DNA from: Methylocystis parvus OBBP | GTDB lineage: Bacteria; Pseudomonadota; Alphaproteobacteria; Rhizobiales; Beijerinckiaceae | NCBI RefSeq assembly: GCF_027571405.1 | Contig: NZ_CP092969.1 | Span: 124,001 to 188,000 of the forward strand | Direction of reading: 5' to 3' | DNA: 64,000 nucleotides | In this document: one piece after another, positions 17,948 to 27,250 of the stretch | Layout of the letters: each line of letters starts with the position of its first letter | Position numbering within the stretch: the first letter of the stretch is position 1 | Made by a program: the position numbers and the translations under genes | The notes under the pieces: generated by a model | What the model saw: the letters and a program-made list of their open reading frames with translations, nothing else | Databases searched by the model: none | Told to the model about the DNA's origin: nothing

Positions 17948-19813
17948 TCAGATCGAGATTCGCGCGGGGACTCGGGGAGCTGCGCGTGTCAACTCGATAT
18001 AGCTGTCCGGCCCGTAATGCAGGGCGTTGCGCGAATAATAGGGCGGGACCTGCATGTCGAATTGCGCATGACCATGGCTTACGTCGCTGCGTAGGAGATC
18101 GGTGCGACTTCCGATATCGAGGACAAGCTGTTCGCCCGGCTTCAGAACGACAGGCTGCGGCGTCAGGCTGAAGCGAAGCGTCACAGGGATGCCTGGCGTA
18201 AGCGGCTCGGGCGCGTCAATGTCGATGGCGATCTCAGTGGCGGTAGAGCGCGCTTCGTCGACCCTGCGGCAGGCGGGGCGGATCGCGCCCATCGACAGGA
18301 GATGGTAGGAGCCATCGGCCGAGCGGCGGCCGGCGCGGGCCACCACATAAGAATCGATCTCGTTGGAACTGAAGGAGAGGCTCAAAGTCACGGGGCCGCT
18401 TAACTCCATTTCCTCCTCTACGGGCATCTCGAAAGTGAGGCGCTGGTTGGCGACTTCGTCAAAGCCGGCGCACACCGTGCCGCCGAGGGGTATCGCCGCC
18501 CATCGGTTCGTTCCGCCTTCGCTCGGCTCGCGGGTGAGCCGGTGTGTTCCGGCGTCGGCGCCGCTGGAGGCCAAATAGAGCCGAAGCGGCGTGCTCCCCG
18601 GAAGCGGCCAATTTGCCGCGGATCCGTAGGCGTCCACACCTTCAATCCAATATCGCACCCGCGCCTGCGCGGCATAGCCGTTGTCGGCGCCGTAAAGGAG
18701 ATGATCGAAGAAGGCGAGCGCTTCCAACTGCCAATGGTAGACCGGCAGATCGAAACTCGCAGGGCCGATGATCAGCCATCTTTGATCGCGCGGCGTCCCT
18801 GCATTCTCGAACAGGTCGTAGGCGCCGAACTGATGCAGGTTGAGGTAGCCCGGATTCTGCACCACAACGAACGGAGCTTCGATGTCGGCCAGCGCGCCGC
18901 TGGGGCCTTGCGGCATCGCGGCGGTGGCGCGCGTCTTGCCGTCGAGCATGAATTCAGCAAATAACTCACGCGTCGGCCGCGTCGGGACCTGTCGCTGGAA
19001 AGCCTTCATGAACCGCGTCATGCGCTTCTTCACCAGCGGCCACCACAGATGTTTCAGTGGCGAATTAGCGATGTGGCTAACCAGCGCGCGAACGAGCGGC
19101 GGCACGCGTAGCGCGAACTGGAACGGCGTAAAGTTCGCGCCCATCCACAACGCAAAGAAATCCGGCTGCGGCGCGCCGCCGAACATGGCGATGTGGCGGA
19201 AGAAGTCCGTGCACATCTCATTGGCGAAGAAGCCCTTCAGCGCAGGCGGACGAAGTCGGGCGACCTGAGGCTGGGTCATTCCGTAATAAGATGTGCCGAA
19301 GAGCACGACCTGACCATCGCACCAGGGCTGCGCAGCCGCCCATTGGATCACCTTGGCGTGGTCCTCTACGTCGGTGTCGTTGAGATATACCGCGTCCTTG
19401 CCGCCGGACCGCCCCATGCCGCGCCGGGTGACGATGACATGAACATAACCTCGCTCCGTGAAGACAGGCGGGCTGCCCGTCTCGTTGTTGCCCGCAGGCA
19501 CGCCGGCTGCCTGCAACTCTTTCGAATAGGCGGCGAACGAGACGATGGCCGGATAGCGGCCCGAGACCTTTGGCATATAGACGTCCGCCGCAAGCGCGAT
19601 GGCTGGGGCGACCTCGATCATCTGGTCCGCCAGAATGCGGCAGCCGAGTCTCGTCTTCACGGGCGGACCCGGCGTCCAGCCGGCGAGCTGGTCCCCGAAG
19701 TGGCCGCCTTTTAGCGGGATGAGATTGTCCCAGAAGCTATGTTTGCCTTCCCTGGCTTTCATCTCCGCCGCCTTTTCATGTCCCTGATCGGCGCGTTCAG
19801 CGCGAACAGCCAT
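17948..19813 (-). CDS. CocE/NonD-family alpha/beta hydrolase
   Basis: A 621-aa protein of the CocE/NonD (X-Pro dipeptidyl-peptidase-like) hydrolase family. The nucleophile elbow is VVLFGTSYYGMTQ (Ser175), an oxyanion-region segment is SFAAYSKEL near residue 95, and a C-terminal jelly-roll domain ends LVLDIGSRTDLLRSD then HGHAQFDMQ. Family members cleave esters or amides such as cocaine, glutaryl-7-ACA or peptides; the substrate here is unknown. The next upstream genes encode a tautomerase and a pirin-like cupin, which suggests catabolism of a small organic acid or ester. Start ATG 19813; ATG at 19762 is an alternative. Confidence 0.82.
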   Translation of the reverse strand: MAVRAERADQGHEKAAEMKAREGKHSFWDNLIPLKGGHFGDQLAGWTPGPPVKTRLGCRILADQMIEVAPAIALAADVYMPKVSGRYPAIVSFAAYSKELQAAGVPAGNNETGSPPVFTERGYVHVIVTRRGMGRSGGKDAVYLNDTDVEDHAKVIQWAAAQPWCDGQVVLFGTSYYGMTQPQVARLRPPALKGFFANEMCTDFFRHIAMFGGAPQPDFFALWMGANFTPFQFALRVPPLVRALVSHIANSPLKHLWWPLVKKRMTRFMKAFQRQVPTRPTRELFAEFMLDGKTRATAAMPQGPSGALADIEAPFVVVQNPGYLNLHQFGAYDLFENAGTPRDQRWLIIGPASFDLPVYHWQLEALAFFDHLLYGADNGYAAQARVRYWIEGVDAYGSAANWPLPGSTPLRLYLASSGADAGTHRLTREPSEGGTNRWAAIPLGGTVCAGFDEVANQRLTFEMPVEEEMELSGPVTLSLSFSSNEIDSYVVARAGRRSADGSYHLLSMGAIRPACRRVDEARSTATEIAIDIDAPEPLTPGIPVTLRFSLTPQPVVLKPGEQLVLDIGSRTDLLRSDVSHGHAQFDMQVPPYYSRNALHYGPDSYIELTRAAPRVPARISI

Positions 19814-19930
19814 AGCTCGGGGACGTTCATCCCCGATGCAGTCGAATGCCCACTTCCCGACGGCTCAACGGTCCCTACGATGAGAAGGTTTCGCTATCGC
19901 CGTTAGGGGGAGGGTCGCGCACATCAAAGG

Positions 19931-20515
19931 TCACTTTACGCCCGTGGGCGTGCGCGCCGGTTCAGACGGCGTGAGCGATGGAAACAGACCCCCGGCGTCC
20001 GTGGGATATCCCGCGGTCGCCATAGCGCGGGCCTTGGCCTCGAAATAGGAGCGCGACCAGTTCAGGCGCGCGCCTTGTTTCGATTGGCCGACCGTCTCGG
20101 CGATGCTTTCAAGGCTGATCGGACGGCCGGCATTCCCCCAATTTCCTTCGGTGACCTCGTCGATCACGGTCAGGATGCTACGGCCCGGATCGGACACGCC
20201 GGTGACCTCGGTGATGGCGGCGGCGACCCAGGCGTGGACCTCATTCTTGTGGGCGATGTTCATATAGCCTTCTGGGATGGAAATCTGGACCAAGAACTTT
20301 CCGGGCGGCGAGACATAGTCGTCGCCAGCGCTGCCGCCGATCCACCAGTCGTCCTCAGCGAAGGCCGTGAAGAACACCCATGCGAAGCCACGGCCGCCGG
20401 GCGTGTTGGCGCCGCCCTCCATTTGAATCAACACATCGGTAAGTTTCTTTGCGAGCGCGGCCTTGGCCTCTTTGTCGAGGCGGCCGGCGGCGTATCGAAC
20501 ATCCATGATGGGCAT
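19931..20515 (-). CDS. tautomerase-superfamily protein
   Basis: A 194-aa protein that begins Met-Pro-Ile, giving the N-terminal catalytic proline of 4-oxalocrotonate tautomerase/cis-CaaD/MIF-type enzymes after Met removal. A first beta-alpha-beta unit (MDVRYAAGRLDKEAKAALAK then KLTDVLIQMEGGA) is followed by a second (FLVQISIPEGYMNIAHKNEV, VAAAITEVTGV) as in the fused 140-150-aa members. The C-terminal 45 residues form an extra tail. It probably isomerises or hydrates an unsaturated keto acid. It sits between the cupin and hydrolase genes on the same strand. Confidence 0.7.
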   Translation of the reverse strand: MPIMDVRYAAGRLDKEAKAALAKKLTDVLIQMEGGANTPGGRGFAWVFFTAFAEDDWWIGGSAGDDYVSPPGKFLVQISIPEGYMNIAHKNEVHAWVAAAITEVTGVSDPGRSILTVIDEVTEGNWGNAGRPISLESIAETVGQSKQGARLNWSRSYFEAKARAMATAGYPTDAGGLFPSLTPSEPARTPTGVK

Positions 20516-20565
20516 GGTCTTGCTCCTTGGCGCGAAATGCGCGCGTCATCGGCTGGAGGCGGTCG

Positions 20566-21369
20566 TCACGCTACCTCGGCCTGTTCCTTTTCCCAGGCGC
20601 GAACCCGCTCGTCATGGATCATCGCAGTTTCAACGATGAGGACGTCTGTCGTGTCGGCCGCTTCGAATTCGACTATTTTCACTCCTGCGACGCCAAGGCT
20701 GTCGCGTCGACCTAATACAGCGTCACCGCACGTTAGATTTCCATCGACGACGAAGATATAGACGCCATGCTCGATCGAGCGCGGCGTGTAGGTAAATGTC
20801 CCCTCGCGATCTGTCGCCAAACGCGACACGCGCAGGTCCTGCGGAAATGGCAGAGCGCCGTCGGCGTCGCCGACCAACTGTATGATCTGGTTGCGGCGAG
20901 TGCGCAGATCGAAATGGCCGCGATGATAGGCGGGCGGTAGATAAAGTTGGCTCGGCAGCACCCAGATATAGATCGCATTCATGTCCTCGGGACTGATGCT
21001 CAGCTCGCAATGCTTGCCGCCGGAGCCGGCCGAGAAGACGTAATAATCGCCTTGCCGCAACCGGTCGACCGTCCCCTCGCCCGCGGTGTTGATGTGGGTC
21101 AGCTCGCCTTCGAGCACGAAGGCGCAGATCACGAAGTTATGGTGGGGATGCATGTTGTAACCGCAGCCGGCGCCGTGGAAGGTCTCGTCGCCGAAGACAC
21201 GGATCGGGCCGAAGCCGGGGCGACCGCCTTGATATTGATGGAAATTGAAGCTGGACTCGCGGCTGATGAAAGCGCCGGGATGTCCCGCCACATAGGACGA
21301 CGCCGCACCATCGGAGCGGATGACATCATGGCCGCGCTCATGGGCGCGAAGTACAAAAAAACGAGTCAT
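20566..21369 (-). CDS. pirin-family bicupin
   Basis: A 267-aa protein starting at ATG 21369 (AGGGGGAAAG upstream). The N-terminal cupin carries the pirin/quercetinase metal motif MHPHHNFVICAFVLEGELTH with a later KHCELS in the same barrel; the second barrel is GVYIFVVDGNLTCGDAVLG. Pirins bind Fe(II), and some act as quercetin 2,3-dioxygenases or as regulators; the precise role is unknown. It is 26 bp downstream of the rubredoxin gene and cotranscribed with it. Confidence 0.75.
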   Translation of the reverse strand: MTRFFVLRAHERGHDVIRSDGAASSYVAGHPGAFISRESSFNFHQYQGGRPGFGPIRVFGDETFHGAGCGYNMHPHHNFVICAFVLEGELTHINTAGEGTVDRLRQGDYYVFSAGSGGKHCELSISPEDMNAIYIWVLPSQLYLPPAYHRGHFDLRTRRNQIIQLVGDADGALPFPQDLRVSRLATDREGTFTYTPRSIEHGVYIFVVDGNLTCGDAVLGRRDSLGVAGVKIVEFEAADTTDVLIVETAMIHDERVRAWEKEQAEVA

Positions 21370-21395
21370 GACTTTCCCCCTGCCTTCCGAGCCGC

Positions 21396-21611
21396 TCAAG
21401 CGTTCTGGGCGAGTTGCGCGCCTCCGGCGGCATAGCCGATGACCACCATCTCAAATTGCGCCTTTGCCGTTCCGCAGTCGGGGCAGGCCCAATCTTCGGG
21501 CAGGTCGGCCCAGCGGGTTCCCGGCGCGATCCCGTGTTCCGGCAATCCAAGCGCTTCGTCATAAGAGAACCCACATCCAAGACAAATCCAGCGTTTGAAT
21601 TGCTCTGACAT
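21396..21611 (-). CDS. rubredoxin
   Basis: A 71-aa protein with two Cys pairs ([20 protein letters not shown] and [15 protein letters not shown]), spaced as in rubredoxins, coordinating one Fe. Trp and Tyr residues flank the site. ATG at 21611 has GGAGG 7 bp upstream, so the upstream in-frame start is not used. It is a one-electron carrier; rubredoxins next to oxygenases feed electrons to them, but here the nearest candidate is only the cupin gene. The C-terminal extension ([16 protein letters not shown]) is unusual. Confidence 0.9.
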   Translation of the reverse strand: MSEQFKRWICLGCGFSYDEALGLPEHGIAPGTRWADLPEDWACPDCGTAKAQFEMVVIGYAAGGAQLAQNA

Positions 21612-21791
21612 TATGGCCTCCAATAACCGCCGCAATGCGCGACAAGTGCAGCCTATCATTGAGCGGGCGCGCGCGCCTGTCCATTGATTGTGTCAGAACG
21701 CTAGTCAAAGCATCGTTAGAAGTGGTGATAAATCCGAATTGAGTTTATCGTCGCCTCTTAGCCAAAATGAACTCGTGCTGCGCCAGACCAG

Positions 21792-22160
21792 CTACATGTC
21801 GGAGATATCGAGACCAGTCTTCTTCTGCGACGCCAGCCTGATCTCGCGCAGGACCCATTTCTGTGCGTCGTCCGGGATGAAAAAGCCCCCGATCCCCGAC
21901 GAAAAGAGCAAGTCAAAAACCTGTTCGGAGACCCTCGTCAGCTCTCGCTCCATGTCCTCGCCCGCCTCCGGCTTTGGGGGGATCATGATGACGATCGTGT
22001 CATCGGCCTGCTCGATGATCTCGATTTTCAGATCGGGGCCCGGCGCGTAGCCGAACTGCTCGCACACGCCCCCGACCGGGTCGGCGAGCAGCTTGGCGCG
22101 ATAGTCAGGATCGGTCGCGATGCGCTCGTAGTATTGCTCAACGAAATCGGCGTTGCTCAC
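21792..22160 (-). CDS. NHLP / nitrile-hydratase-leader-like protein (2)
   Basis: A 122-aa product starting at GTG 22160 (AGAGGGGGA upstream). DFVEQYYERIATDPDYRAKL followed by LADPVGGVCEQFGYAPGPD and KIEIIEQADDTIVIMIPPKP has the helix-plus-strand plan of nitrile-hydratase-alpha leader domains (NHLP), which precede core peptides in some RiPP pathways and also occur as stand-alone proteins. The C-terminal part (about 45 aa, one Cys overall) is not a Cys/Ser/Thr-rich core, so peptide-natural-product precursor status is doubtful. It is directly downstream of a second protein of the same type. Confidence 0.5.
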   Translation of the reverse strand: MSNADFVEQYYERIATDPDYRAKLLADPVGGVCEQFGYAPGPDLKIEIIEQADDTIVIMIPPKPEAGEDMERELTRVSEQVFDLLFSSGIGGFFIPDDAQKWVLREIRLASQKKTGLDISDM

Positions 22161-22162
22161 GA

Positions 22163-22522
22163 TCAGTCCCCCTCTTTACGGGCGGCGTTGCGCAGGGCCA
22201 GAAGTTTGAATTTGGCGGCCACGGGGACAAGCCAAATGAACAGCCCCTTGCTGGACCAGAGGTCCATCTGATTGAGGGGCGCCGTCTCTGGCTCCGCGTG
22301 AGGCGCCCGGGCAGGCAGGATGGTGAAGTAGATTCTGTCCCGGCGCTGCACCACCACCTTCACCTTGACGCCGGCGGGGACCTCGACGCCCATCGACCTG
22401 AGCGCCTCGACTGGGCTCCTCTCTACTTGGGTGGCGAAGGTGTCGTCCGCCCAGACGCGATTGGTCAGTTCTCGTTCAAAATCCCCGGACACGGATGCCT
22501 CCTCCCATCGCGCTTCGGTCAT
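22163..22522 (-). CDS. NHLP / nitrile-hydratase-leader-like protein (1)
   Basis: A 119-aa product with FERELTNRVWADDTFATQVE then RSPVEALRSMGVEVPAGVKV and KVVVQRRDRIYFTILPARAP, the same plan as its neighbour: helix, D-P-like turn, helix, two strands, and LP before a tail. The tail has a hydrophobic stretch (LWSSKGLFIWLVPVAAKFKL), so it may be membrane-associated. Start ATG 22522 is chosen; an upstream in-frame ATG at 22567 is possible. It is the first gene of the minus-strand block leading to mdlC, 2 bp from the next gene. Confidence 0.5.
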   Translation of the reverse strand: MTEARWEEASVSGDFERELTNRVWADDTFATQVERSPVEALRSMGVEVPAGVKVKVVVQRRDRIYFTILPARAPHAEPETAPLNQMDLWSSKGLFIWLVPVAAKFKLLALRNAARKEGD

Positions 22523-22739
22523 TTTGGCGGGCCGACAATGGCTTCGGCTGGCGGCGGCCTTGCGCACGGCTCAACAAAACCGCAGGGCGGCGTCAGCTTC
22601 AAACGAATTTTCGGGGATTCTCGCAGTCCTATGATGACGAGGACGAACTTCGGCGAGACAACTTTGAAGTCGGGGTAGCCAAGGGGGTGAAAGACTGTAG
22701 CGGGTTGGGGAATAAGCTAACTATCTGATTTAATTGCGT

Positions 22740-22759
22740 GGTAGCGGAGGAGCGATACC
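22740..22759. repeat. imperfect hairpin, related to 14910-14929
   Basis: GGTAGCGGAGG is followed by AGCGATACC; the arms GGTA-CG / CG-TACC pair with one mismatch. It is the second of the two hairpin repeats that bracket the 15052-22522 block. The surrounding 405 bp (22523-22927) contain no convincing gene. Confidence 0.45.
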
Positions 22760-22927
22760 GTCTTTCCCCACACCAGCCGGATGTGCGCTATCGTCTCCGA
22801 TCCCGCGCGTGAGCGCCTCTCGCATCGCCCACTTTCGAAAAGCGCACCGAAAGGCTGGAGGAAGCCGGAGAATCGGGAGAAATCACCGGGGTCGAGCGCT
22901 GCTTCCACCAGTTTATCACGCGCCAAT

Positions 22928-24233
22928 CTATTTTGCTTTTTCCGACGAAGGGAGAACCGCACCATATGGAAGCGTGAAGCGGATCTCCGCGCGATTTGGG
23001 TCTGACGCGCTGATTTCTCTAACTTCCATCGTTTGCCACTTGTCAGGAAAGCGGCCCGCGGCCGGCTTGTAGGCGGCAATGACGAAAACGAGTTGCGAAT
23101 TCAGCGCGATCGCATAGCGACGTCCCTGCATCCCGGCGGCGTTCGCAATGCGGTCTGGATGCTTCGCGACGTCGTGGAACTTGTTTTCAACCAGAACCGC
23201 GTCCTCAACGAACAGGTCAAGCTTGCCGCCGCCGACGACGGACCCCTCTTGGGTCTTCAATCGTTGAAGTTCAAGGCCTTCCTTTAGGAATTGTTGCAGT
23301 GCATTTTCGTCATCAAGGTCTCGTGTAGCTCTGCCACTGGAAAACCATGTGTTCGTTAGCTCGCAGATCGCGGCAATTACTTTGCCGAGCGCTTCGAGGT
23401 GGCTCGCGGTCAGACCTCCCCTCAGGCATTTGTTTAGTTGGTGCGCCGTCTCGTATGCTAAGTCGGGATTGGCGGTTATCCATTCTTCGGGAATTTTCAA
23501 ATCGCTCGCGCGCACGCTGAGCAGAGAAAAGCGGGCGCTAGACAGATGTTTGGCGGCCTCCTCATCGATGACGCCGCGCGCAATCAAGGCCGTAAGCCAA
23601 GTGGATGAGATGGCCTGCGCAGCCTTTATGTAGCCGTCGGCTTCGACCGCCATCGTGACGCCGTACTCCCGAAGAAAAAATATCCGCGATGCGACAGATA
23701 TGATCGGGACGATCGAACGCGGGCAAAATATGTAACCGGTGCGCTTCTGTAGTTCGTACGCGTCCGCCCATTTGACGGGATTGAAGGAGAATTCTGGCAC
23801 CTTCAGCGCGCCGTTGGGGTATCGGGCGAGGATTCGTATTGCGTCGGCCTTCAAGGCCGGTAGATCGACGATGATGTGTTCGGGCCCGAGATTTTCGAGG
23901 TTTGCTCGGAATTCGTCCATCCGCTCAGATTCGACGCTCGATTCTTTGAGCCGCTCGCAGCAATTCACGGCCAGTTCGAAAATGCGCTCGCCAATCTCGT
24001 ATCGGCTCTTGAGCCCGCCGAAGGCTTTTACAATTCGCCTCCATTTGTCTTGGCGCAGCTTATCGGCCTCGTCTGGGCCCTGACCAGGCGGAGTGGCAAT
24101 GAACCGACCACGAAACGCAAAGGCCCGATGGAGAAGGTCGCGAGACAGGATGCTTTCCGCGAGTGGCGCTGACCGGCCCTCCGGAATTGCTAGTTTCGTG
24201 TGAGACACGGTCTTGGCGAAAATGCTCAAGAAG
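22928..24233 (-). pseudogene. PD-(D/E)XK nuclease-like gene, main part, cut by IS6
   Basis: The minus frame from the IS6 border (24233) to 22928 encodes about 434 residues. The first two thirds are helical (LRQDKWRRIVKAFGGLKSRY, LPALKADAIRILARYPNGAL). The C-terminal third holds GGGKLDLFVEDAVLVENKFH then LNSQLVFVIAAY, fitting a PD-(D/E)XK fold (D in KLDLF, E-x-K in VENKF). The gene is unrecognised but looks like a restriction-type or defence nuclease. The native start is absent here. The 5' part appears on the other side of the IS at 25160-25314 in a compatible phase. The in-frame extension to 24775 is antisense to the IS6 transposase and is not part of it. Confidence 0.65.
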
Positions 24234-25159
24234 GGGCTCTGGTGCAAACTGTAGAGACGGCGATGCGATGTAGGATTCGTCATAGCGCTGGGATCAGGCA
24301 GCGAGCACCGCGTTCCAGATGGTTCTGGCGCGAACGGCGTGAGCGGGACATAATCCCTGCATGGTGGCAAAGGACGTTGGGGCAATGGGCGATGCCGAGC
24401 GTGGACGATCTTTTCAAAGGACGCCATTTCGACCGCGAAATCATAGTTCTCTGCGTGCGCTGGTATCTGCGATACAAGCTCAGCTTCCGAGATCTCGTGG
24501 AAATGATGGCGGAGCGCGGCTTGTCCCTGGCCCACACGACCATCATGCGCTGGGTTCAGCGCTACGTTCCGGAGTTCGAAAAGCGGTGGAACCGTTTCGC
24601 GCGCCAAGTCGGCGGATCGTGGCGCGTCGATGAGACCTACGTCAAGATCAAGGGACGCTGGGTCTATCTCTACCGCGCCGTCGACAAGGCGGGGAAAACG
24701 GTGGATTTTTTGCTGCGCGCCAAGCGAGACGTCGCCGCCGCCAAAGCGTTTTTCCGTCGTGCGTTCGCGCGCCACGGACGGCCGCCGGGCAAAATCACGC
24801 TCGACGGATATCAGGCGTCACATCGGGCGGCGCGCGAACTTCTCACACAGCATCGAGCCGGCGGCGTACGGACTCGAATTCGATCTTCGAAATACCTGAA
24901 TAATCTCATTGAACAGGACCACCGATCCATCAAGCTTCGTTTGGGGCCTATGCTCGGGTTCAAGCGATTCCGACATGCGGCGATCACGATCGCCGGCGTC
25001 GAACTCATGCATCGCATCAGGAAGGGTCAATTCGCACTGAGCAAATTTAGAGCCGTGGGGACAACCGCGCCCGAAATCTGGAGTGCGGTGCTCGCTGCCT
25101 GATCGTAACGAAATGCCAGCCACATCGCGTCGCTATCCGCAAAGATTGCACCACAACCC
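24234..25159 (+). mobile_element. IS6-family insertion sequence (intact gene)
   Basis: Imperfect inverted ends (GGGCTCTGGTGCAA at 24234-24247; the complement of GGGTTGTGGTGCAA ending at 25159) bound 926 bp with one full-length transposase. No 8-bp duplication is seen at these borders (TCAAGAAG left, TCTCCCTT right). The exact ends are set from the inverted repeats only. It interrupts a minus-strand nuclease-like gene. Confidence 0.75.
24392..25102 (+). CDS. IS6-family transposase
   Basis: A 236-aa full-length IS6 transposase. FKGRHFDREIIVLCVRWYLR is followed by an HTH region (RDLVEMMAERGLSLAHTTIM) and the DDE triad in RVDETYVKIKGRWVYLYRAV (Asp), KITLDGYQASH (Asp) and LNNLIEQDHRSIKLR (Glu). 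ATG 24392 is chosen as the start in front of the conserved PSVDDLFKGRHF. It is distinct from the broken copy at 1.3-2.2 kb (many differences). Expected activity: copy-in transposition giving cointegrates. Confidence 0.9.
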   Translation: MPSVDDLFKGRHFDREIIVLCVRWYLRYKLSFRDLVEMMAERGLSLAHTTIMRWVQRYVPEFEKRWNRFARQVGGSWRVDETYVKIKGRWVYLYRAVDKAGKTVDFLLRAKRDVAAAKAFFRRAFARHGRPPGKITLDGYQASHRAARELLTQHRAGGVRTRIRSSKYLNNLIEQDHRSIKLRLGPMLGFKRFRHAAITIAGVELMHRIRKGQFALSKFRAVGTTAPEIWSAVLAA

Positions 25160-25314
25160 TCTCCCTTACGCACAAAGTATTTCGACGAGTCTAACTCGAT
25201 TTCCTTAAATAGCTTGGACCATTCTGCAAAACCAGGAGAACTACGTATCTTCCCCTCAAGGTCAGGATGCGCCTTGAAAAACTTCTTGGCATCGCTCTCG
25301 TTACTTGGCGACAT
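25160..25314 (-). pseudogene. probable 5' part of the IS6-interrupted nuclease gene
   Basis: ATG at 25314 (GGGGGTG 8 bp upstream) opens a frame reading MSPSNESDAKKFFKAHPDLE, then GKIRSSPGFAEWSKLFKEIE and SSKYFVRKGEG, up to the IS6 border. Deleting 24234-25159 joins it in frame to the downstream piece (giving RKGEG-D-FLSIFAKTV), for a total near 487 residues. The junction is plausible but not proven, because no target duplication marks it. Confidence 0.5.
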
Positions 25315-25392
25315 GCGACGCACCCCCGACCTTAGCATTTCATTAAATAAGGCAGAAAAAACGCTTTTGGCAAGCCCAGAGGATACGGGGGT

Positions 25393-26646
25393 CAGGGCAA
25401 TCGGGTGAAAAAGCGCGTGACAACAGGGCGATGGGCTGAATCTGTCGTGATCCACTGATTCGAGTGGTGGAGAGCGACGATGGCGCCAGCGGCGAGGGCC
25501 TTTGGGGCGTTTTGCGAAGCGATTGTTTTTCTGGATTATTTCAAGGATTTGCCAGATCGCCGACAGCGCGGCAAGGTGGTGTATCCGCTGGAGGAAATCC
25601 TGCTGCTGTGCTTTCTCGCAGTGCTCGCCGGCGCGGACAGTTTCATCGACATCGCCCGGTTCGGCGAGAAGAAACTCGATCTGCTGCGCCGTTTCCGCCC
25701 CTTTCGCGGCGGCACGCCGTCGCATGATCACCTCGGCGATATTTTCGCCACGCTCGACGCGAGCGCGTTCCAGCGCTGCTTCATCGCCTGGGTCGCAGCG
25801 CTGACCAAGACGCCGTCCGAGGTCATCGCGATCGATCGCAAGACTCTGCGCCGCTCTTATCAGAAGAAGGATTCAAAAGCGCCGATCCACATGGTGTCGG
25901 CCTTCGCTGCGCGCCAGCGCCTCGTGCTCGGGCAGGTGAAGGTGAATGAAAAGTCAAACGAGATTGTCGCCATTCCCGCGCTGCTCGAGATGATGGCGAT
26001 CGAGGGCGCCGTCATCGCAATCGACGCGATGGGGTGTCAGCGCGGCATCGCCAAGAAGATCATGGACAAGAAGGCGGATTACATCATCGCGCTCAAGGGT
26101 AATCGGGGAACGCTATTGGAGGATGTACAGACTTTCGCATTGGAGCAGAAAACAAGGGCGTTCAAGGACACGAAGATCAGTCGGCACGCGACCATAGACG
26201 GCGATCATGGCCGCATCGAAACCAGAACCTACACTGCGATTCACGATGTCGCATGACGGCAGGAGCGCCATGATTGGCAGGGCTTGAACGGCGTCGTCAT
26301 GGTCGAGAGCAAGCGCGAAATCGACGGCAAGATCCAACAGGAGACGCGTTTCTATATCACTTCGCTGGCATTGCTGGCGCATGCGCTCGGGCCGAAGATC
26401 CGCGCCCATTGGGCGGTGGAAAACAGCTTGCACTGGATCATGGATATGATCTTTCGAGACGACGAATGCCGCATCAGAACCGAGAATGCTCCCGCCAACT
26501 TCACCACGCTCAAACACATGGCGCACAACTTGATCCGTAAAGCGCCCGGAAAAGACTCCCTGCGCCTCAAACGCAAAACCGCCTCATGGGATGACGACTT
26601 TCTCGCAAGCCTCCTCGCGGCTTGAGGTTTTCACCCGATTCCCCTG
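25393..26646 (+). mobile_element. ISAs1-family insertion sequence
   Basis: Inverted ends (CAGGGCAATCGGGTGAAAA at 25393; the complement of CAGGGGAATCGGGTGAAAA ending 26646) are flanked by a perfect 10-bp target duplication, ATACGGGGGT, at 25383-25392 and 26647-26656. The length of 1254 bp and the transposase are usual for ISAs1. The clear duplication indicates insertion more recent than the surrounding transposon debris. Confidence 0.93.
25480..26625 (+). pseudogene. ISAs1-family transposase with one nonsense codon
   Basis: The frame MAPAARAFGAFCEAIVFLDY, then DLPDRRQRGKVVYPLEEILL and IAIDRKTLRRSYQK, AIDAMGCQRGIAKKI, DHGRIETRTYTAIHDVA is stopped by TGA at 26254-26256. The same frame continues as RQERHDWQGLNGVVMVESKR to SLHWIMDMIFRDDECRIRTE and ends at 26625. 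In related transposases the stop position holds Trp (TGG), so a single G-to-A change explains it. The rest of the 381-codon frame is intact. Confidence 0.88.
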
Positions 26647-26763
26647 ATACGGGGGTGACGATAGGGCTGTTCAACGCTCTGTGGTTTGGTTTGACCGAGA
26701 GGGGCAAATTTTCGCGGAATCAAGACGCAGACAAACCGTGCTCCCTGCGCGGAAACCGCCGCC

Positions 26764-26955
26764 ATGTTGTTCTACATCCGCCGCGTGACCCGTCGACAGT
26801 ATTCGGCGGAGGAAAAAATCCGCATCGTTCTGGACGGCCTGCGCGGGGAACACAGCATTGCTGAGCTATGCCGGCGCGGCAGAGAGCCTTTATTACACCT
26901 GGTCGAAGGAGTTTCTGGAAGCCGGCAAGCGCCGCCTCGCCGGTAAACCAGCAGG
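26764..26955 (+). pseudogene. IS3-family OrfA remnant
   Basis: VTRRQYSAEEKIRIVLDGLR followed by GEHSIAELCRR is the start of an IS3-type OrfA HTH. A frameshift then leads to AESLYYTWSKEFLEAGKRRL in another frame, and the match stops. OrfB is missing. The flanks carry other transposon debris. Confidence 0.75.
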
Positions 26956-27117
26956 GCCACATCGCCTATCCGGCGACCGAGCTGAAGGGCGCCGACGTTC
27001 CCGCTCTGGCGGCTCGATATTGATGAAAGCTGCTGTGGCTAACTTTCAGCGCCCCGCATTGCGCGCCTCCGGCCACACCGTTCGATGTCGCTCAACGGGC
27101 AAAGTCATGTCGGCGAT

Positions 27118-27250
27118 ATCGCTAGAACTGAACCCGCAAGAGAATTTCTGGCAGTTAGCGCTCCCGCCAAAGGCTCTCCCCTATCGCGTCTTCAAAGTTT
27201 CCAAGTACATCCTGGATCACTGTTGTTACACGTCGAACGGGCTGACGAAC
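27118..27250 (+). pseudogene. IS630-family transposase C-terminal remnant
   Basis: The plus strand reads LELNPQENFWQL, then YRVFKVSKYILDHCCYTSNG and LTN, matching the end of IS630-type transposases (SPELNPQENFW... LSNRVF..YDDILDHCCYAWN..LT). The catalytic Glu lies in NPQEN. About 45 residues remain, with no start and a drifted middle. Confidence 0.65.

Noticed and set aside
24234..24775. N-terminal extension of the nuclease-like minus-strand frame
   Set aside because: It is antisense to the IS6 transposase and its translation (FGGGDVSLGAQQKIHRFPRL) is the usual shadow of an IS6 gene.
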